From NCBI GenBank assembly GCA_963772165.1, contig CAVYWA010000016.1, forward strand, positions 62,001 to 126,000: a DNA stretch of 64,000 nucleotides, written 5' to 3'. Shown here piece after piece: positions 28,101-37,499 of this stretch; the first letter of the stretch is position 1, and every line of letters begins with the position of its first letter. A model generated the notes under the pieces. The model was not told the origin of the DNA. It saw only the letters and a program-made list of their open reading frames with translations, and did not search any database. The position numbers were made by a program, and so were the translations under genes. The DNA is from JAGVPT01 sp963772165. GTDB lineage: Bacteria; Bacteroidota; Ignavibacteria; UBA10030; UBA8401.

Positions 28101-28490
28101 ACCGGAGGGTACGAAATATTGCCGCGTGACACTACGGATTTTGTCCACATCGTGGTCATGAGTGTTGCCAGCGTGTACTCGGGTATCCCGACAACATTCA
28201 CGTTGGAAAACAATTACCCGAACCCGTTCAACCCCTCAACAACGATTATGTACGGCATCGCTTCGCAAAGTCACGTGACCGTTAAAATTTACTCGGTGCT
28301 CGGCCAGGAAATTGCCACGCTGGTCAACGATGTGCAGGGCCCGAGTTACTATTCGGTCGTGTGGAATGGAACAAGCTCCAAGGGCAACATGGTAAGCAGC
28401 GGCGTCTATTTCTATCGTATTACTGCTGCTCCTGTGGATGGAAAGTCACAGCCGTTCTCGCAAGTGAAGAAGATGTTGTTGATGAAGTAA
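25122..28490 (+). pseudogene. Secreted multi-domain protein with T9SS sorting tail, two frameshifts
   Basis: Starts at the ATG at 25122 (AAGGAG upstream) with signal peptide MRKISTFSAVLILLVIASTWVSAQ. The frame breaks near 25520 (one extra base; AACAAGC) and resumes as SYGAKLFAQTNGSGYN. It breaks again near 27212-27225 (one base missing) and resumes as NSEAYEGLLIEIDTLYK. Domains: an N-terminal lectin-like region, three HYDIN/choice-of-anchor-D-like Ig repeats (SYNFGNLNVGSSANDTIKV, SYNFGNNWNDSTKIDTV, LNLKGVLVGQLHKDSITV), two OB-like repeats (ITSPNFASTYTEYFVQDSTAGIEIYA) and a sorting domain NYPNPFNPSTTIMYG ending QVKKMLLMK. Joined length about 1,120 residues. Surface or released protein of unknown role. 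Confidence 0.75.
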
Positions 28491-28520
28491 GCTAACGTAT
28501 AGTACTCAGGAGTCAGAATT

Positions 28521-28563
28521 CAGAAGTCGGAATGAGAGTTTATCTCATTCCGGCTTCTGGTTC
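28521..28563 (+). terminator. Hairpin terminator after the secreted-protein gene
   Basis: CAGAAGTCGGAATGAGA (28521-28537) pairs with TCTCATTCCGGCTTCTG (28543-28559) with one mismatch, followed by GTTCTTTAT. The stem is long and the T run weak. The preceding GGAGTCAGAATTCAGAAGTC is simple-repeat-like, so this may also be a dispersed repeat. Confidence 0.55.
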
Positions 28564-28683
28564 TTTATCGATCATTTGATAGTGAATTCAGGGGCACAAT
28601 AGGGGACCGAGCGAAGGCGCTTGCCTAACTTTTCTTTGTTGACCAATCACACTACTCACAGATTAAAAACGGGGGATGACACG

Positions 28684-29232
28684 ATGGCAAAGAAAACAAT
28701 CACGTTGCACTACGTCACGCGAAAAATTCTCAAAGAAGAAATCTCGGCGTCCGAACAACGGCTCGGGGCAAGAATTAACGCTCTCGATGGAAAGATTGAA
28801 ACCACCACGCAATCGCTCAAAGAGTACACCGGCAGCCGCTTTAACCAGCTTGATGCGAAAATTGACAGCACTTCACAATCGCTCAAAGAGTACACCGACA
28901 GCCGCTTCAACCAGCTTGATGCGAAGATTGAAACCACCACGCAATCGCTCAAAGAGTACACCGACAGCCGCTTTAACCAGCTTGATGTAAAAATTGAAAC
29001 CACCACACAATCACTCAAGGATTATACCGATAGCCGTTTCACGCAGCTCGATACAAGGTTCGGCGACTTCGATTCGAAAGTTAATACCTTGGATGCAAAG
29101 ATGACAAAGTACTTCGAGTTGATGATGCAAGCGTTTACAGAAGGGAACAAAGGAATACATAAGATTCTTTCGAGCCACGAGGAACGTATCTTTATCCTGG
29201 AAGGAAGAGGACCTCTCCCCGGCAGAATTTGA
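28684..29232 (+). CDS. Coiled-coil protein with four 22-residue tandem repeats
   Basis: 182 residues from the ATG at 28684, which has GGGGG nine bases upstream. After a basic start (MAKKTITLHYVTRKILKEE) come four units of KIETTTQSLKEYTDSRFNQLDA (units at 28792, 28858, 28924 and 28990, 66 bp each; the first three are nearly identical in DNA). A helical C-terminus follows with FELMMQAFTEGN and a last RIFILEGR. The repeats predict a long alpha-helical coiled coil or trimeric stalk. No signal peptide or membrane segment. Repeat number is probably unstable because of the DNA identity. Family unknown. Confidence 0.8.
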   Translation: MAKKTITLHYVTRKILKEEISASEQRLGARINALDGKIETTTQSLKEYTGSRFNQLDAKIDSTSQSLKEYTDSRFNQLDAKIETTTQSLKEYTDSRFNQLDVKIETTTQSLKDYTDSRFTQLDTRFGDFDSKVNTLDAKMTKYFELMMQAFTEGNKGIHKILSSHEERIFILEGRGPLPGRI

Positions 29233-29359
29233 TTGAGCATTCCCCATTTTCCAAGATGTACCAGACCTCCAATCTCCCGCACGAGGCCGCGTTAATTTTT
29301 TTTCTCCACAAAAAAGGCAACAAATTTCCAATTCACGCTTTTCATAAAGGAATAATACG

Positions 29360-31530
29360 ATGAAAAAAATATTTTCGGTTTTAATGGTTGTAATTTTTGC
29401 CACCGCGCTGGCAAGTGTAACGGCGTGGGGACAGACAACTGTACACGTGGACAGGCGCTACAGATAATAGTTGGCTGACAACTACAAATTGGACTCCGAC
29501 ACGGACCACTCCTGCAAATAATGACATAATTCAGTTTAACGCTGGAGGAACAACAACAGTTACCGCAGTTCCGACCCAAACTATCGGTCAGCTCATTGTT
29601 TCAGGAAGCTCAACGGTGAATTTACAAGCTGCAGGTACAGTTACTCTGACTATTACCGGCACTGGAACTGTCTTGAGTGTTGCATCCGGTTCGGCATTAA
29701 ATTGTAATGTTGCTAATGCAATAACAATCAATATCACGACTGGCGGAACAGGTTCCATAAGTGGGGCGATGACACTCTCTAATGCCGCTCATAGATTGAC
29801 GGCTGCAGATGCAAGCGGTGTGACCTTTCAAAGTGGGAGTACTTTTACGGAAGGCACTTCTTTTTCCGGTAATCCTTTTGGTACAACTAATTTGAATTCT
29901 ATTGTCTTTGCAAGTGGTTCGACCTTTATTTTTGTAGCAGGGTCTAGTCCGTTTGGTGCGAGCCAACCGTCTTCAGTTGTTGTATTCCAAACTGGAAGCC
30001 TTTATGAACACGAAGGTTCTGGCACACCGAGTTTCAGCGGTCGCACTTATGCGAATTTCCAGCTCAACATTGCAGCGACGACAATTACTGTGACAGGAGG
30101 AAGTGCTGTTTCGATGAACGATTTGACAATTACAGCGGGCACTCTAAATTTTAATATGACAGGGACGCCAGGACATTCTATCAAAGGTAATATATCCGTG
30201 GCTTCTGGACAGACCCTCAATTTCGCTCCAGCATCAGCCGGGACAGTGAACCTTAATGGCTCAACGCTACAGTCGATAAGCGGAACTGGAACAATCACTA
30301 CTAACGCAAACTTAACAATCAATGTCAACAATTCAAATGGTATCAGTCTTGGTACAAATCTTTCGATCGGAGGGACACTGGCTTTAACACAGGGCAATGT
30401 TGCGCTTGGCGGTAATACACTTACGCTGGGAACAGCGATCGCTACCCCTGGAACGCTTACTTACACAGCGGGATTTCTAACTGGAACCGGCACATTTACG
30501 CGCTGGTTTGCCACTGCAGCAATTTCTGGTAACGCAGGGTTGTTTCCGATGGGTGTTGGAAGCAACAATAGGTCACTTGCAATCGGTGGTTCACCATCTA
30601 CAGGCGGTCCTATCTCGGTTTCATACAATGATGCCAGTACCTGTATCCGCAATTACATTTACAGAAAATGTTCAAAGTTTTGTCAATCGATATGATGCAA
30701 ACTGGGTGGTAACTCCAGCTGGTGGTTACACAGATCCGGCTATGACGTTAACGATCCATGGGGACGGAATACCTGGAATTACAAACGTTGCAGATTTAGA
30801 TCTATCTGCTGCAACGACTATCGCCACTGGTGTCTGGGCTTCACCGTCAGGCACAACGTCCTCGCCAGTCTTAACTCGAAATGGACTTACAGAGGGTACA
30901 ATAATAACCAATCCTTTCTACATTGCATCTGTAGCTTCATCGCCCCTTCCCGTCGAACTCACTTCCTTCACCGCACTCGCCGGCAAGAACAATGTCGAGC
31001 TGGCGTGGAACACTGCGACGGAAGTGAACAACTACGGATTCGATGTCGAGCGGCGATCAATGACCAATCAACAATCAACAATGAACAATTGGACGAAGGT
31101 TGGGTTTGTTGCGGGACACGGAACGACGAACGCGCCGCAAAGCTATTCGTACGCAGACAACTCGGTTGCATTCGGTACGTACAGCTATCGTCTCAAGCAA
31201 ATCGACCACAACGGGAATTTCGAGTACAGCAAAGAAGTAGAAACGGCAGTAACAATGACGCCAAACACGATCGTGCTCGGACAAAACTATCCGAACCCGT
31301 TCAACCCCCAGACGAGCATCGAATTCGCAGTCCCGAAGACGGGCTATACGACACTCAAAATCTATAATATGCTCGGTCAAGAAGTGGCAACACTGGTCAA
31401 CGGCACTGTGAGCGCCGGAGTCATGAATCAGGTAAGCTTTAATGGGAACAACCTCGCGAGCGGCTTATACTTCTATATCCTTCGCTCCGGAAGTTTCGTC
31501 GACACGAAGAAAATGCTTTTGATGAAGTGA
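29360..31530 (+). pseudogene. Secreted protein with T9SS sorting tail, two frameshifts
   Basis: Begins at the ATG at 29360 (AAGGAATAATACG upstream) with signal peptide MKKIFSVLMVVIFATALASVTAWGQ. One extra base near 29430-29445 moves the frame to YTWTGATDNSWLTTTNWTP, typical of a G8-like/autotransporter-type beta repeat start. It continues as a Thr/Gly/Asn-rich beta-helix (TVTLTITGTGTVLSVASG). A second extra base near 30635-30650 moves it to PVPVSAITFTENVQSFVNRYD. The C-terminus has the PLPVELTSFTA ... VELAWNTATEVNNYGFDVER module common before sorting domains, then NYPNPFNPQTSIEFAV and DTKKMLLMK. Joined length about 720 residues. Probably a cell-surface adhesive or released protein. Confidence 0.75.
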
Positions 31531-31616
31531 TTTCTCTGATTACGCAGATTTAGCTCAGATGGCTGATTCCTCAGATTCGTCAGGTTGCGAAGATGTGCTG
31601 AACAAAGTGAAGAAAC

Positions 31617-31655
31617 AAAAATGTCGGGCGCTGTTGAAGTGTCCGACATTTTTTT
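31617..31655 (+). terminator. Rho-independent terminator
   Basis: AAAAATGTCGG (31617-31627) pairs with CCGACATTTTT (31643-31653), followed by more T. It ends the secreted-protein transcript 87 bases after its stop. Confidence 0.8.
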
Positions 31656-31756
31656 ATTCGGGGGATATCGGACGCTCTATCTGGAGAAAGTTATCGAAAT
31701 AGTTGATACAATAAATCACGAAGGTGCGCGGCATCTTTACCGGGTTCAACCCCAGC

Positions 31757-31785
31757 TTGATTCTTGTCCCCAATTCTGCTATACT
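31757..31785 (+). promoter_or_regulatory. Possible sigma-70-like promoter of the DUF2085 gene
   Basis: TTGATT (31757-31762), a 17-base spacer and TATACT (31780-31785). The ATG follows 11 bases after the -10 box, so the transcript would be nearly leaderless, matching the lack of a Shine-Dalgarno. FCB-group promoters often differ from this consensus, so the call is tentative. Confidence 0.4.
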
Positions 31786-31796
31786 GTTTTCCACGT

Positions 31797-32429
31797 ATGA
31801 CATCACGCCGTATTTTATTGGCCGGAGCGTTTTTCTGGTGTGCTTTGATCGTGGCGGCTCCACTTCTTGCTTCATTCGGCGGAAGGAGTGCGCTCACGGC
31901 TTCATACCTGTATGAAATGTTTTCCCGTGTGTGCCACCAAATCGACTCGCGCTCATTCCACGTCGCCGGTTTTAAATTCGGCGTCTGCATTCGCTGTACA
32001 GCAATCTATGCTTTTTTTTTCGGAGGGATGATAATGTTCCCTCTATTGAAGAACGCGTCGATCTCTCTGCAGAAATCTTCGTCCATCCTCATAATTTCTC
32101 TCATCCCAATGGCAGTCGACGTCGGGCTTGCGGCAGCCGGGATTCATGAGAGCAACGTGTTCACACGAACGGCGACAGGGGCGTTGTTCGGATTAGCGTT
32201 GAGCATCGTTCTTATGCCGACGCTCGAAGAAGTGACAGACCGGCTTCTTTCCCGTTTCCGATTGTCCCATCGCGCATTAAATTTACATTCAACGCCTTCA
32301 AATCTGAGTAATCTGGAATCTGAGTTAAATCAGCGCCATCTGAGCAATCACAATCTGCAAGCTGAGTTAAATCATCGCCATCTGAGCAATCACTATAAAC
32401 GGATCTCACATGCATCCAAAACCCGATAG
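31797..32429 (+). CDS. DUF2085 membrane protein with repeat-derived C-terminal tail
   Basis: 210 residues from the ATG at 31797. The core is the DUF2085 family: membrane helix ILLAGAFFWCALIVAAPLLA, then the conserved CHQIDSRSFHVAGFKFGVCIRCTAIY with its Cys/His set, then further helices (SSILIISLIPMAVDVGLAAAG, TRTATGALFGLALSIVLM). From about residue 160 the protein becomes hydrophilic and repetitive: ELNQRHLSNHNLQA and ELNHRHLSNHYKRI are two 14-residue units, encoded by a 42-bp tandem DNA repeat (32320-32393) of a dispersed AATCTGAG-type sequence. The tail is probably an acquired extension. Function of DUF2085 is unknown. It overlaps the next gene by 20 bases. Confidence 0.8.
   Translation: MTSRRILLAGAFFWCALIVAAPLLASFGGRSALTASYLYEMFSRVCHQIDSRSFHVAGFKFGVCIRCTAIYAFFFGGMIMFPLLKNASISLQKSSSILIISLIPMAVDVGLAAAGIHESNVFTRTATGALFGLALSIVLMPTLEEVTDRLLSRFRLSHRALNLHSTPSNLSNLESELNQRHLSNHNLQAELNHRHLSNHYKRISHASKTR
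32320..32393 (+). repeat. 42-bp tandem repeat encoding the DUF2085 tail
   Basis: CTGAGTTAAATCAGCGCCATCTGAGCAATCAC (32320-32351) is repeated with one change at 32362-32393, a 42-bp period. In frame it gives two 14-residue units at the protein's C-terminus. The sequence belongs to the AATCTGAG-type repeats seen also around the GxxExxY gene. Confidence 0.65.
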
Positions 32430-32916
32430 ACTTATGCCCGCGTTATACGGCGGGCTTATTATCGCCGGAATCAGTGCAATCCCCGGATTGAACCTTATTA
32501 ACGTCTGCTGCTGTGCGGGCATTTTGCTGGGAGGATTCCTCGCGGTCTTCTTCTATAAACAGGAGTTGACGCCCGAGATGGATCCGCTTACGTCGAACGA
32601 CTGCGTCCGTCTCGGCGCATTTACCGGCGTCATCGCCGCGGTGGCCGGCACGGTCATCAGCGTCGTGGTGATGCTTGTTTTCGGAAACATCGCCATCGAG
32701 ATGATGATGAAAATAGTCCATCACATGAACGTGGAATTGCCGGCAAACGTCGAGCAGATGATTGATCAGTCAATGGAGGAAAAACCGTCGTTCTTTGGGA
32801 TGATGTTTTCGCTTTTCTTCAATCTCATTATCGACATACTGTTCTCGACGCTCGGCAGCTTAATCGGCTGGTCGGTGCTCAAACCGAAACCGCAGTTCCC
32901 TCAGCAAAGCGTGTGA
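32410..32916 (+). CDS. Small membrane protein, unknown family
   Basis: 168 residues. Helices: LMPALYGGLIIAGISAIPGLNLINVCCCAGILLGGFLAVFFY, then FTGVIAAVAGTVISVVVMLVFGNIAI, and a C-terminal FFGMMFSLFFNLIIDILFSTLGSLIGWSVL. The CCC in the first hairpin is unusual. It resembles the DUF4199-like small membrane proteins of Bacteroidota only in layout. The start at 32410 lies inside the tail of the DUF2085 gene, so the two are probably co-transcribed. Confidence 0.7.
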   Translation: MHPKPDRLMPALYGGLIIAGISAIPGLNLINVCCCAGILLGGFLAVFFYKQELTPEMDPLTSNDCVRLGAFTGVIAAVAGTVISVVVMLVFGNIAIEMMMKIVHHMNVELPANVEQMIDQSMEEKPSFFGMMFSLFFNLIIDILFSTLGSLIGWSVLKPKPQFPQQSV

Positions 32917-34113
32917 TTACGGTCGCAGTTTGATTCTGAATGTTGTTCCGACCCCGAGCTTGCTCTCCTTGACCGAAAGCTTGCCCTTGTGGTAGGTCTC
33001 GATGATTCTTTTGGAAAGGCTGAGTCCGAGTCCCCATCCCCGTTTCTTCGTGCTGAAGCCGGGGCGAAAAATATCTTTGCGGTACGCCGCGTCGATCCCC
33101 TTTCCCGTATCGGTAACATCGATCACCGGCGCGCCGTTCAGCTGTGAAATCCGGAATGAAATTTTTCCCTTCCCGTCTTCCATCGCGTCCAGTCCGTTCT
33201 TCACCAGGTTCTCCAGCACCCACTCGAATAATTCCCGGTTGATCTTTGCGCGGACAGGTTCCGAAGGTTCGACGACGATATCCACCCGTTTTCCCATTTG
33301 CGGAATCCTCTTCTGGAAGTATTGTATCACCCCCTTGACAACAGCGCTCAGGTCTTCCTCGCGCAGGTCCGGCCTGGAGCCGATTTTCGAGAAACGGTCT
33401 GCGATCTTGTTCAAGCGGAGGAGGTCGTTTTCCATTTCTGCGATTGTCTCGGTTACCTTTACATCCGGCTCAGGGCGGAGTTTCATAATTTCCACCCAGC
33501 CCATCATGCTCGACAATGGTGTCCCGAGCTGGTGGGCGGTTTCGCGCGCCATTCCGACCCAGATATTGCTCTGCTCGCTCCTCTTGATATAGCTGAAACC
33601 GATGTATCCGATAAAGATGAAAAGTGCGCCGATGGCAATCTCGATATAGGGAAGCCACCGAAGCCGAGTAACAAGCAGCGACTCTCCGTAATGCACCCGG
33701 CTGAGGATGATTGTATCCTGGTACGAAACGACGATGGGGTGGTTCATCTTATCCATGCCGGCAATGAGTGAGCGGACATACGCATCGCGCTCGCTTTTGG
33801 GAAGCGTCGTATCGATGTCGATATTCCGCGAAGCTTTTATTTCGATGTTGTTTGCATCGGACTCGATAATCGGGAAATCGATAGCGCGGATAAGCTCGTC
33901 AAAAATAAAGTTGTATTCGCTTCCGGAGTAGGGGCTGTTCGCGAGATATTCAATGGATTTTGCGTAGAGCGCGGCGATCTCGCGTTCTTTCGCCTGAAGC
34001 CGGTCGACGAGATTATGCGTGTAGATGAGGATCGGGATGACGATGATGAAAGCCGCCACCAGCAGTGCGGTTTTGATGTTTCCGGATTTGGGGCTGCGCG
34101 TGCTAAGATTCAT
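32917..34113 (-). CDS. Membrane sensor histidine kinase
   Basis: 398 residues. Membrane helix 1 at about 14-31 (IKTALLVAAFIIVIPILIY), an extracytoplasmic sensor of about 120 residues, helix 2 (LPYIEIAIGALFIFIGYIGFSYI), a kinase H-box MARETAHQLGTPLSSMMGWVE, then an ATPase domain with N box ENLVKNGLDAMEDG, G1 DTGKGID, F box FRPGFSTKKR and G2 GWGLGLSLSKRII. The HQLGTPLSS box is typical of a Bacteroidota kinase group. It sits 46 bases downstream of purA on the same strand, and the next gene is convergent. No response regulator is adjacent, so the partner is unknown. Confidence 0.9.
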   Translation of the reverse strand: MNLSTRSPKSGNIKTALLVAAFIIVIPILIYTHNLVDRLQAKEREIAALYAKSIEYLANSPYSGSEYNFIFDELIRAIDFPIIESDANNIEIKASRNIDIDTTLPKSERDAYVRSLIAGMDKMNHPIVVSYQDTIILSRVHYGESLLVTRLRWLPYIEIAIGALFIFIGYIGFSYIKRSEQSNIWVGMARETAHQLGTPLSSMMGWVEIMKLRPEPDVKVTETIAEMENDLLRLNKIADRFSKIGSRPDLREEDLSAVVKGVIQYFQKRIPQMGKRVDIVVEPSEPVRAKINRELFEWVLENLVKNGLDAMEDGKGKISFRISQLNGAPVIDVTDTGKGIDAAYRKDIFRPGFSTKKRGWGLGLSLSKRIIETYHKGKLSVKESKLGVGTTFRIKLRP

Positions 34114-34159
34114 GGGAGAAAATAATGCTCGTCGGGTTGATTGGAACCCTTAAAATATT

Positions 34160-35428
34160 TTACCGCAGGATCGTCTGGTCACGGCGTGCGCCGACCGAAA
34201 CGATCGATACCGGCACTCCCGACAATTTCGCGATCGCTTCGATGTATTGCTGAGCCGGCTTTGGAAGCTGCTTATATTTTTTTGTCCCGGAAATTTTTTC
34301 TTTCCATCCCTTGTAGGAATGATAGACCGGCTCGACACGTTCGAGAGTTTGCAGATCGGAGGGAAACGATTTGAGCGTCCGCTTGCCGATCGCGTATCCG
34401 GTGCAAATCTTGATTTCATCGAAGTCGTCGAGCACATCGAGCTTTGTCAGGGCAATTTCTTTGACGCCGTTGATTTCAAGCGAATATTTCAAACTTACCA
34501 TGTCGAGCCAGCCGCAGCGGCGGGGGCGGCCTGTCGTTGACCCGAATTCGTGTCCGACGGTGCGAAGACGTTCGCCGATGCCGTCGGTGTATTCCGTTGG
34601 AAATGGCCCGTTGCCGACGCGCGTGGAATACGCTTTCACGATGCCGATAATATTTTTGACTGCCGTCGGCGGAATCCCCAGCCCCGTGCAGGCGCCGCCG
34701 CTCGTCGGGTTGGAGGAGGTGACGAAGGGATACGTTCCGTGGTCGACGTCGAGCAGCGCCCCCTGCGCACCTTCGGCGAGAATATTTTTTTTCTTCTTCA
34801 GTGCGGTATTCAAATACACAGAAGTGTCGGTGACGTACGGGTCGATTTTTTTGTCGAATTCCTCGTACTCGCTGATCATGGCATCGACATCGAGCACCGC
34901 CGAGCCGTACACTTTGCTGAGCAGTTGATTCTTTTCTTCGATGTTCGATTTCAATTTGTCGGCGAGGACTTTCCGGTCCAACAAGTCGACGACACGGATG
35001 CCGGTGCGCATGTACTTGTCGATATACGCGGGTCCGATGCCGCGGCCGGTTGTGCCGATTTTATTCGTCCCTTGTTCGCGGATGTTGTCGAGCAATTTGT
35101 GATACGGCATGATCAAATGGGCGTTGTGGCTGATGAACAGGCGTCCTTCGATCTTGATCTTGAACGCTTTGATCATCGCAATCTCGTCCATCAGGGCGAT
35201 CGGGTCGATGACGACGCCGTTTCCTATCACGCACGTAACATGCTTGTGAAAAATTCCGGAAGGAATAAGGTGGAGGACGTACTCTTTCTCGCCGATGACC
35301 ACCGTGTGCCCGGCGTTCGCGCCCCCCTGGTAGCGGGCGACAATGTCGATCTCGTCGCTGAGCAGGTCGACTATTTTTCCTTTTCCTTCATCACCCCATT
35401 GTGCCCCGACAATAATTGTTACTGGCAT
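34160..35428 (-). CDS. purA: Adenylosuccinate synthetase
   Basis: 422 residues of typical length. N-terminal GTP-binding motif GAQWGDEGKGKIVDLL with catalytic Asp13, GGANAGHTV with the catalytic His, TTGRGIGPAYIDK and the C-terminal GTP site TKLDVLDDFDEI. PurA makes adenylosuccinate from IMP, aspartate and GTP in AMP synthesis. It is divergent from the sigma-factor gene across 254 bases. Confidence 0.98.
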   Translation of the reverse strand: MPVTIIVGAQWGDEGKGKIVDLLSDEIDIVARYQGGANAGHTVVIGEKEYVLHLIPSGIFHKHVTCVIGNGVVIDPIALMDEIAMIKAFKIKIEGRLFISHNAHLIMPYHKLLDNIREQGTNKIGTTGRGIGPAYIDKYMRTGIRVVDLLDRKVLADKLKSNIEEKNQLLSKVYGSAVLDVDAMISEYEEFDKKIDPYVTDTSVYLNTALKKKKNILAEGAQGALLDVDHGTYPFVTSSNPTSGGACTGLGIPPTAVKNIIGIVKAYSTRVGNGPFPTEYTDGIGERLRTVGHEFGSTTGRPRRCGWLDMVSLKYSLEINGVKEIALTKLDVLDDFDEIKICTGYAIGKRTLKSFPSDLQTLERVEPVYHSYKGWKEKISGTKKYKQLPKPAQQYIEAIAKLSGVPVSIVSVGARRDQTILR

Positions 35429-35682
35429 AGCGATCGTTTTTGATGTAGTGAAAAACAGAAGAAGAATTTTGACACTTCATAGTACAAAAAAAAGGATGGA
35501 ATCTCAAGGAGGCGTACGATTTACGTTATTGGCTTCGCATAGTACATAAAACGTAGACCTATAGAGTATAACCTATACCGTTTCATGGTCAAGCCGCACC
35601 CCATCCCCGGCGACTCCTTGCACTTCCTGAATTTTTTGACTACTTTCTTATCAGGAACATCATCACTTCAACTCTATCTTCA

Positions 35683-36348
35683 ATGACGAGAGCAAAAGCG
35701 ACTTCAACTTCACGCAAAACTCCGAAACCCTTTCCGCCGAAAAGCGAAGCTCTCAGCCAGCGTAAACTCGATTCCCGCGCAGAAGACTCCCGGCTCATCG
35801 CTGCTGCAATCGCCGGCAATCAGCCTGCTTATCGCATGCTCATGAAGAAATATCATGACCCGATTTGTAATTTATTGTTCCGGATGATCCACGACAAAGA
35901 CGAAGTGGAAGACCTCACACAAGAGGCGTTCATCAAAGCGTTCCAATCGCTTTCGAGTTTCAACGAAGAATTTGCTTTTTCAACGTGGCTGTTCAAGATT
36001 GCGACCAATAATTGCATCGATTATATCCGGAAAAAGAAGCTGCAAACGTTCTCAATCGATAAACCTATTGAATCGGGCGACGGGGATTTTTCCTTCGAAA
36101 TTCCGGACTCGACCTACGAACCGGACCGTGACCTCATCGCGCGACAACGGACGAAATTCCTCGACCAGGCGATTAAATCTTTGCCGGCAAAGTATCGGAC
36201 CGTCATTCTCATGCGCCATACCGAAGAGAAAGATTATGCCGAAATTGCTAAGGAATTGAGGCTTCCTATTGGAACTGTCAAAGCTCACATCTTCCGTGCC
36301 CGCGAAATGCTCTACAAAAACCTTCGAAAAAAGATCCAACTTTATTGA
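35683..36348 (+). CDS. ECF-type RNA polymerase sigma factor
   Basis: 221 residues. Region 2 is YRMLMKKYHDPICNLLFRMIHDKDEVEDLTQEAFIKAFQSLSSF ... FSTWLFKIATNNCIDYIRKKK (residues about 50-125). Region 4 is LPAKYRTVILMRHTEEKDYAEIAKELRLPIGTVKAHIFRAREMLYKNL at the C-terminus. A basic N-terminal tail of about 35 residues precedes region 2. No anti-sigma factor gene follows directly; the next gene is a secreted toastrack-like protein, which may or may not be in the regulon. Confidence 0.92.
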   Translation: MTRAKATSTSRKTPKPFPPKSEALSQRKLDSRAEDSRLIAAAIAGNQPAYRMLMKKYHDPICNLLFRMIHDKDEVEDLTQEAFIKAFQSLSSFNEEFAFSTWLFKIATNNCIDYIRKKKLQTFSIDKPIESGDGDFSFEIPDSTYEPDRDLIARQRTKFLDQAIKSLPAKYRTVILMRHTEEKDYAEIAKELRLPIGTVKAHIFRAREMLYKNLRKKIQLY

Positions 36349-36517
36349 AAGAGGATGTAACTCCTCCTTTCTTTTTGCGTAGTACCAAGAGAGAGAATCC
36401 GTACAATGCTTTTAGACGGTCGCCCTGGTTCCCGGTTCATCGGTGATGAGAAGGGCGTTTTGTCCATCTCACGAATCTAAAGCCTGCGCGGAACAATAGC
36501 ACAGGCAATTCAATCAA

Positions 36518-37420
36518 ATGCGAAGCACGGCATACCATACATTATTGAAAGCGGCGCCTTTCGTTTTATCCACAGCGCTGGCAGTGCAGGTCTTTGCCGG
36601 CGGCCTGCACAAGGAAATAAAACGCACGACGGAAAAAGAGATCCGCATAAGGCTCGAATCGTCATTCGGGACGGTGGTCTGTTCCAAAGGCGTTTCCGAT
36701 AAGGTCATGGTCTTCGATTTGAAGATGGAAGACGATCACAAGCCCAACGTCGATATCGATTACCGCATCAAGAACGACATCGGTTATCTCGACATCTCGC
36801 GTGAATCTGACGGCGGAAATTCCGTCTCGCTGCACTTTCATGACGATGATGAAGAGAAGAACGACGGAAATTTTGAAAGCGGGAAATGGTATATGCGTTT
36901 TAACGACGCGGTTCCCCTCTCCATCGACGCAGAACTCGGTGCTGGAAGGGGAGATTTCGATATGACCGGTCTGGACATTAAAGATTTTACCATGTCGGCA
37001 GGTGCAAGTTCGACGACACTGCTGTTCGGCGAACCGAACAAAAGCGAGATCGAGGATTTTGAAATCAAATCCGGCGTCAGTAAATTTGTCGGTGAGAAGC
37101 TGTGCAACGCAAACTTTCAACGAATGACGTTCGAAGGCGGCGTCGGCTCGTATTATCTGAATTTCGACGGTGAACTCCACCGCGAGGTCGACGTGAGAAT
37201 TAAAATCGGCCTGGGAGCGGTAACGATCGTGATTCCGCGCGAGACCGGAGCAAAAGTTCATTACCAGGAAAACTGGTTCTCCACTTTTTCCATCGACAAG
37301 GATTTTGATGAAGAGAGAAAAGGCGTTTATGTAACGGAGAATTATTCCACGGCTGAAGGGAAGATGAACATTTATGTTGAATCGGGGCTCGGAAGTGTGA
37401 AAGTGAGGCTGGAGAAATAG
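36518..37420 (+). CDS. Exported LiaF/toastrack-like protein
   Basis: 300 residues with a signal peptide (MRSTAYHTLLKAAPFVLSTALAVQVFAGG). The rest is a repetitive beta-solenoid-like fold: LRIRLESSFGTVVCSKG at the start, RFNDAVPLSIDAELGAGRGDFDMTGLDIKDFTMSAGASSTTLLFGEP in the middle, and IKIGLGAVTIVIPRETGAKV and VESGLGSVKVRL at the end. The VPLSIDAELGAGRGDFDMTGL pattern is that of DUF2154/LiaF C-terminal and adhesin toastrack domains. It follows the ECF sigma gene by 169 bases on the same strand, and such pairs often act in envelope-stress sensing; that link is inferred. Confidence 0.7.
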   Translation: MRSTAYHTLLKAAPFVLSTALAVQVFAGGLHKEIKRTTEKEIRIRLESSFGTVVCSKGVSDKVMVFDLKMEDDHKPNVDIDYRIKNDIGYLDISRESDGGNSVSLHFHDDDEEKNDGNFESGKWYMRFNDAVPLSIDAELGAGRGDFDMTGLDIKDFTMSAGASSTTLLFGEPNKSEIEDFEIKSGVSKFVGEKLCNANFQRMTFEGGVGSYYLNFDGELHREVDVRIKIGLGAVTIVIPRETGAKVHYQENWFSTFSIDKDFDEERKGVYVTENYSTAEGKMNIYVESGLGSVKVRLEK

Positions 37421-37448
37421 CGGGACGAGTGTATGTCGGCAACAGCTG

Positions 37449-37485
37449 AATCCCCGAAGTCTTGTAGGCTCCGGGGATTTTTATG
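37449..37485 (+). terminator. Rho-independent terminator
   Basis: AATCCCCG (37449-37456) pairs with CGGGGATT (37472-37479), followed by TTTTTAT. It ends the transcript of the toastrack-like gene 28 bases after its stop. Confidence 0.8.
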
Positions 37486-37499
37486 TACTTTTGTATCCG

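Noticed and set aside
28792..29055. Tandem repeats considered as a CRISPR array
   Set aside because: The 66-bp units have no spacers, keep one reading frame and encode a regular coiled coil; no cas genes nearby.
34550..35443. Plus-strand frame of 297 codons over purA
   Set aside because: Antisense of a complete, conserved purA; Asp/Val-rich composition typical of shadow frames.
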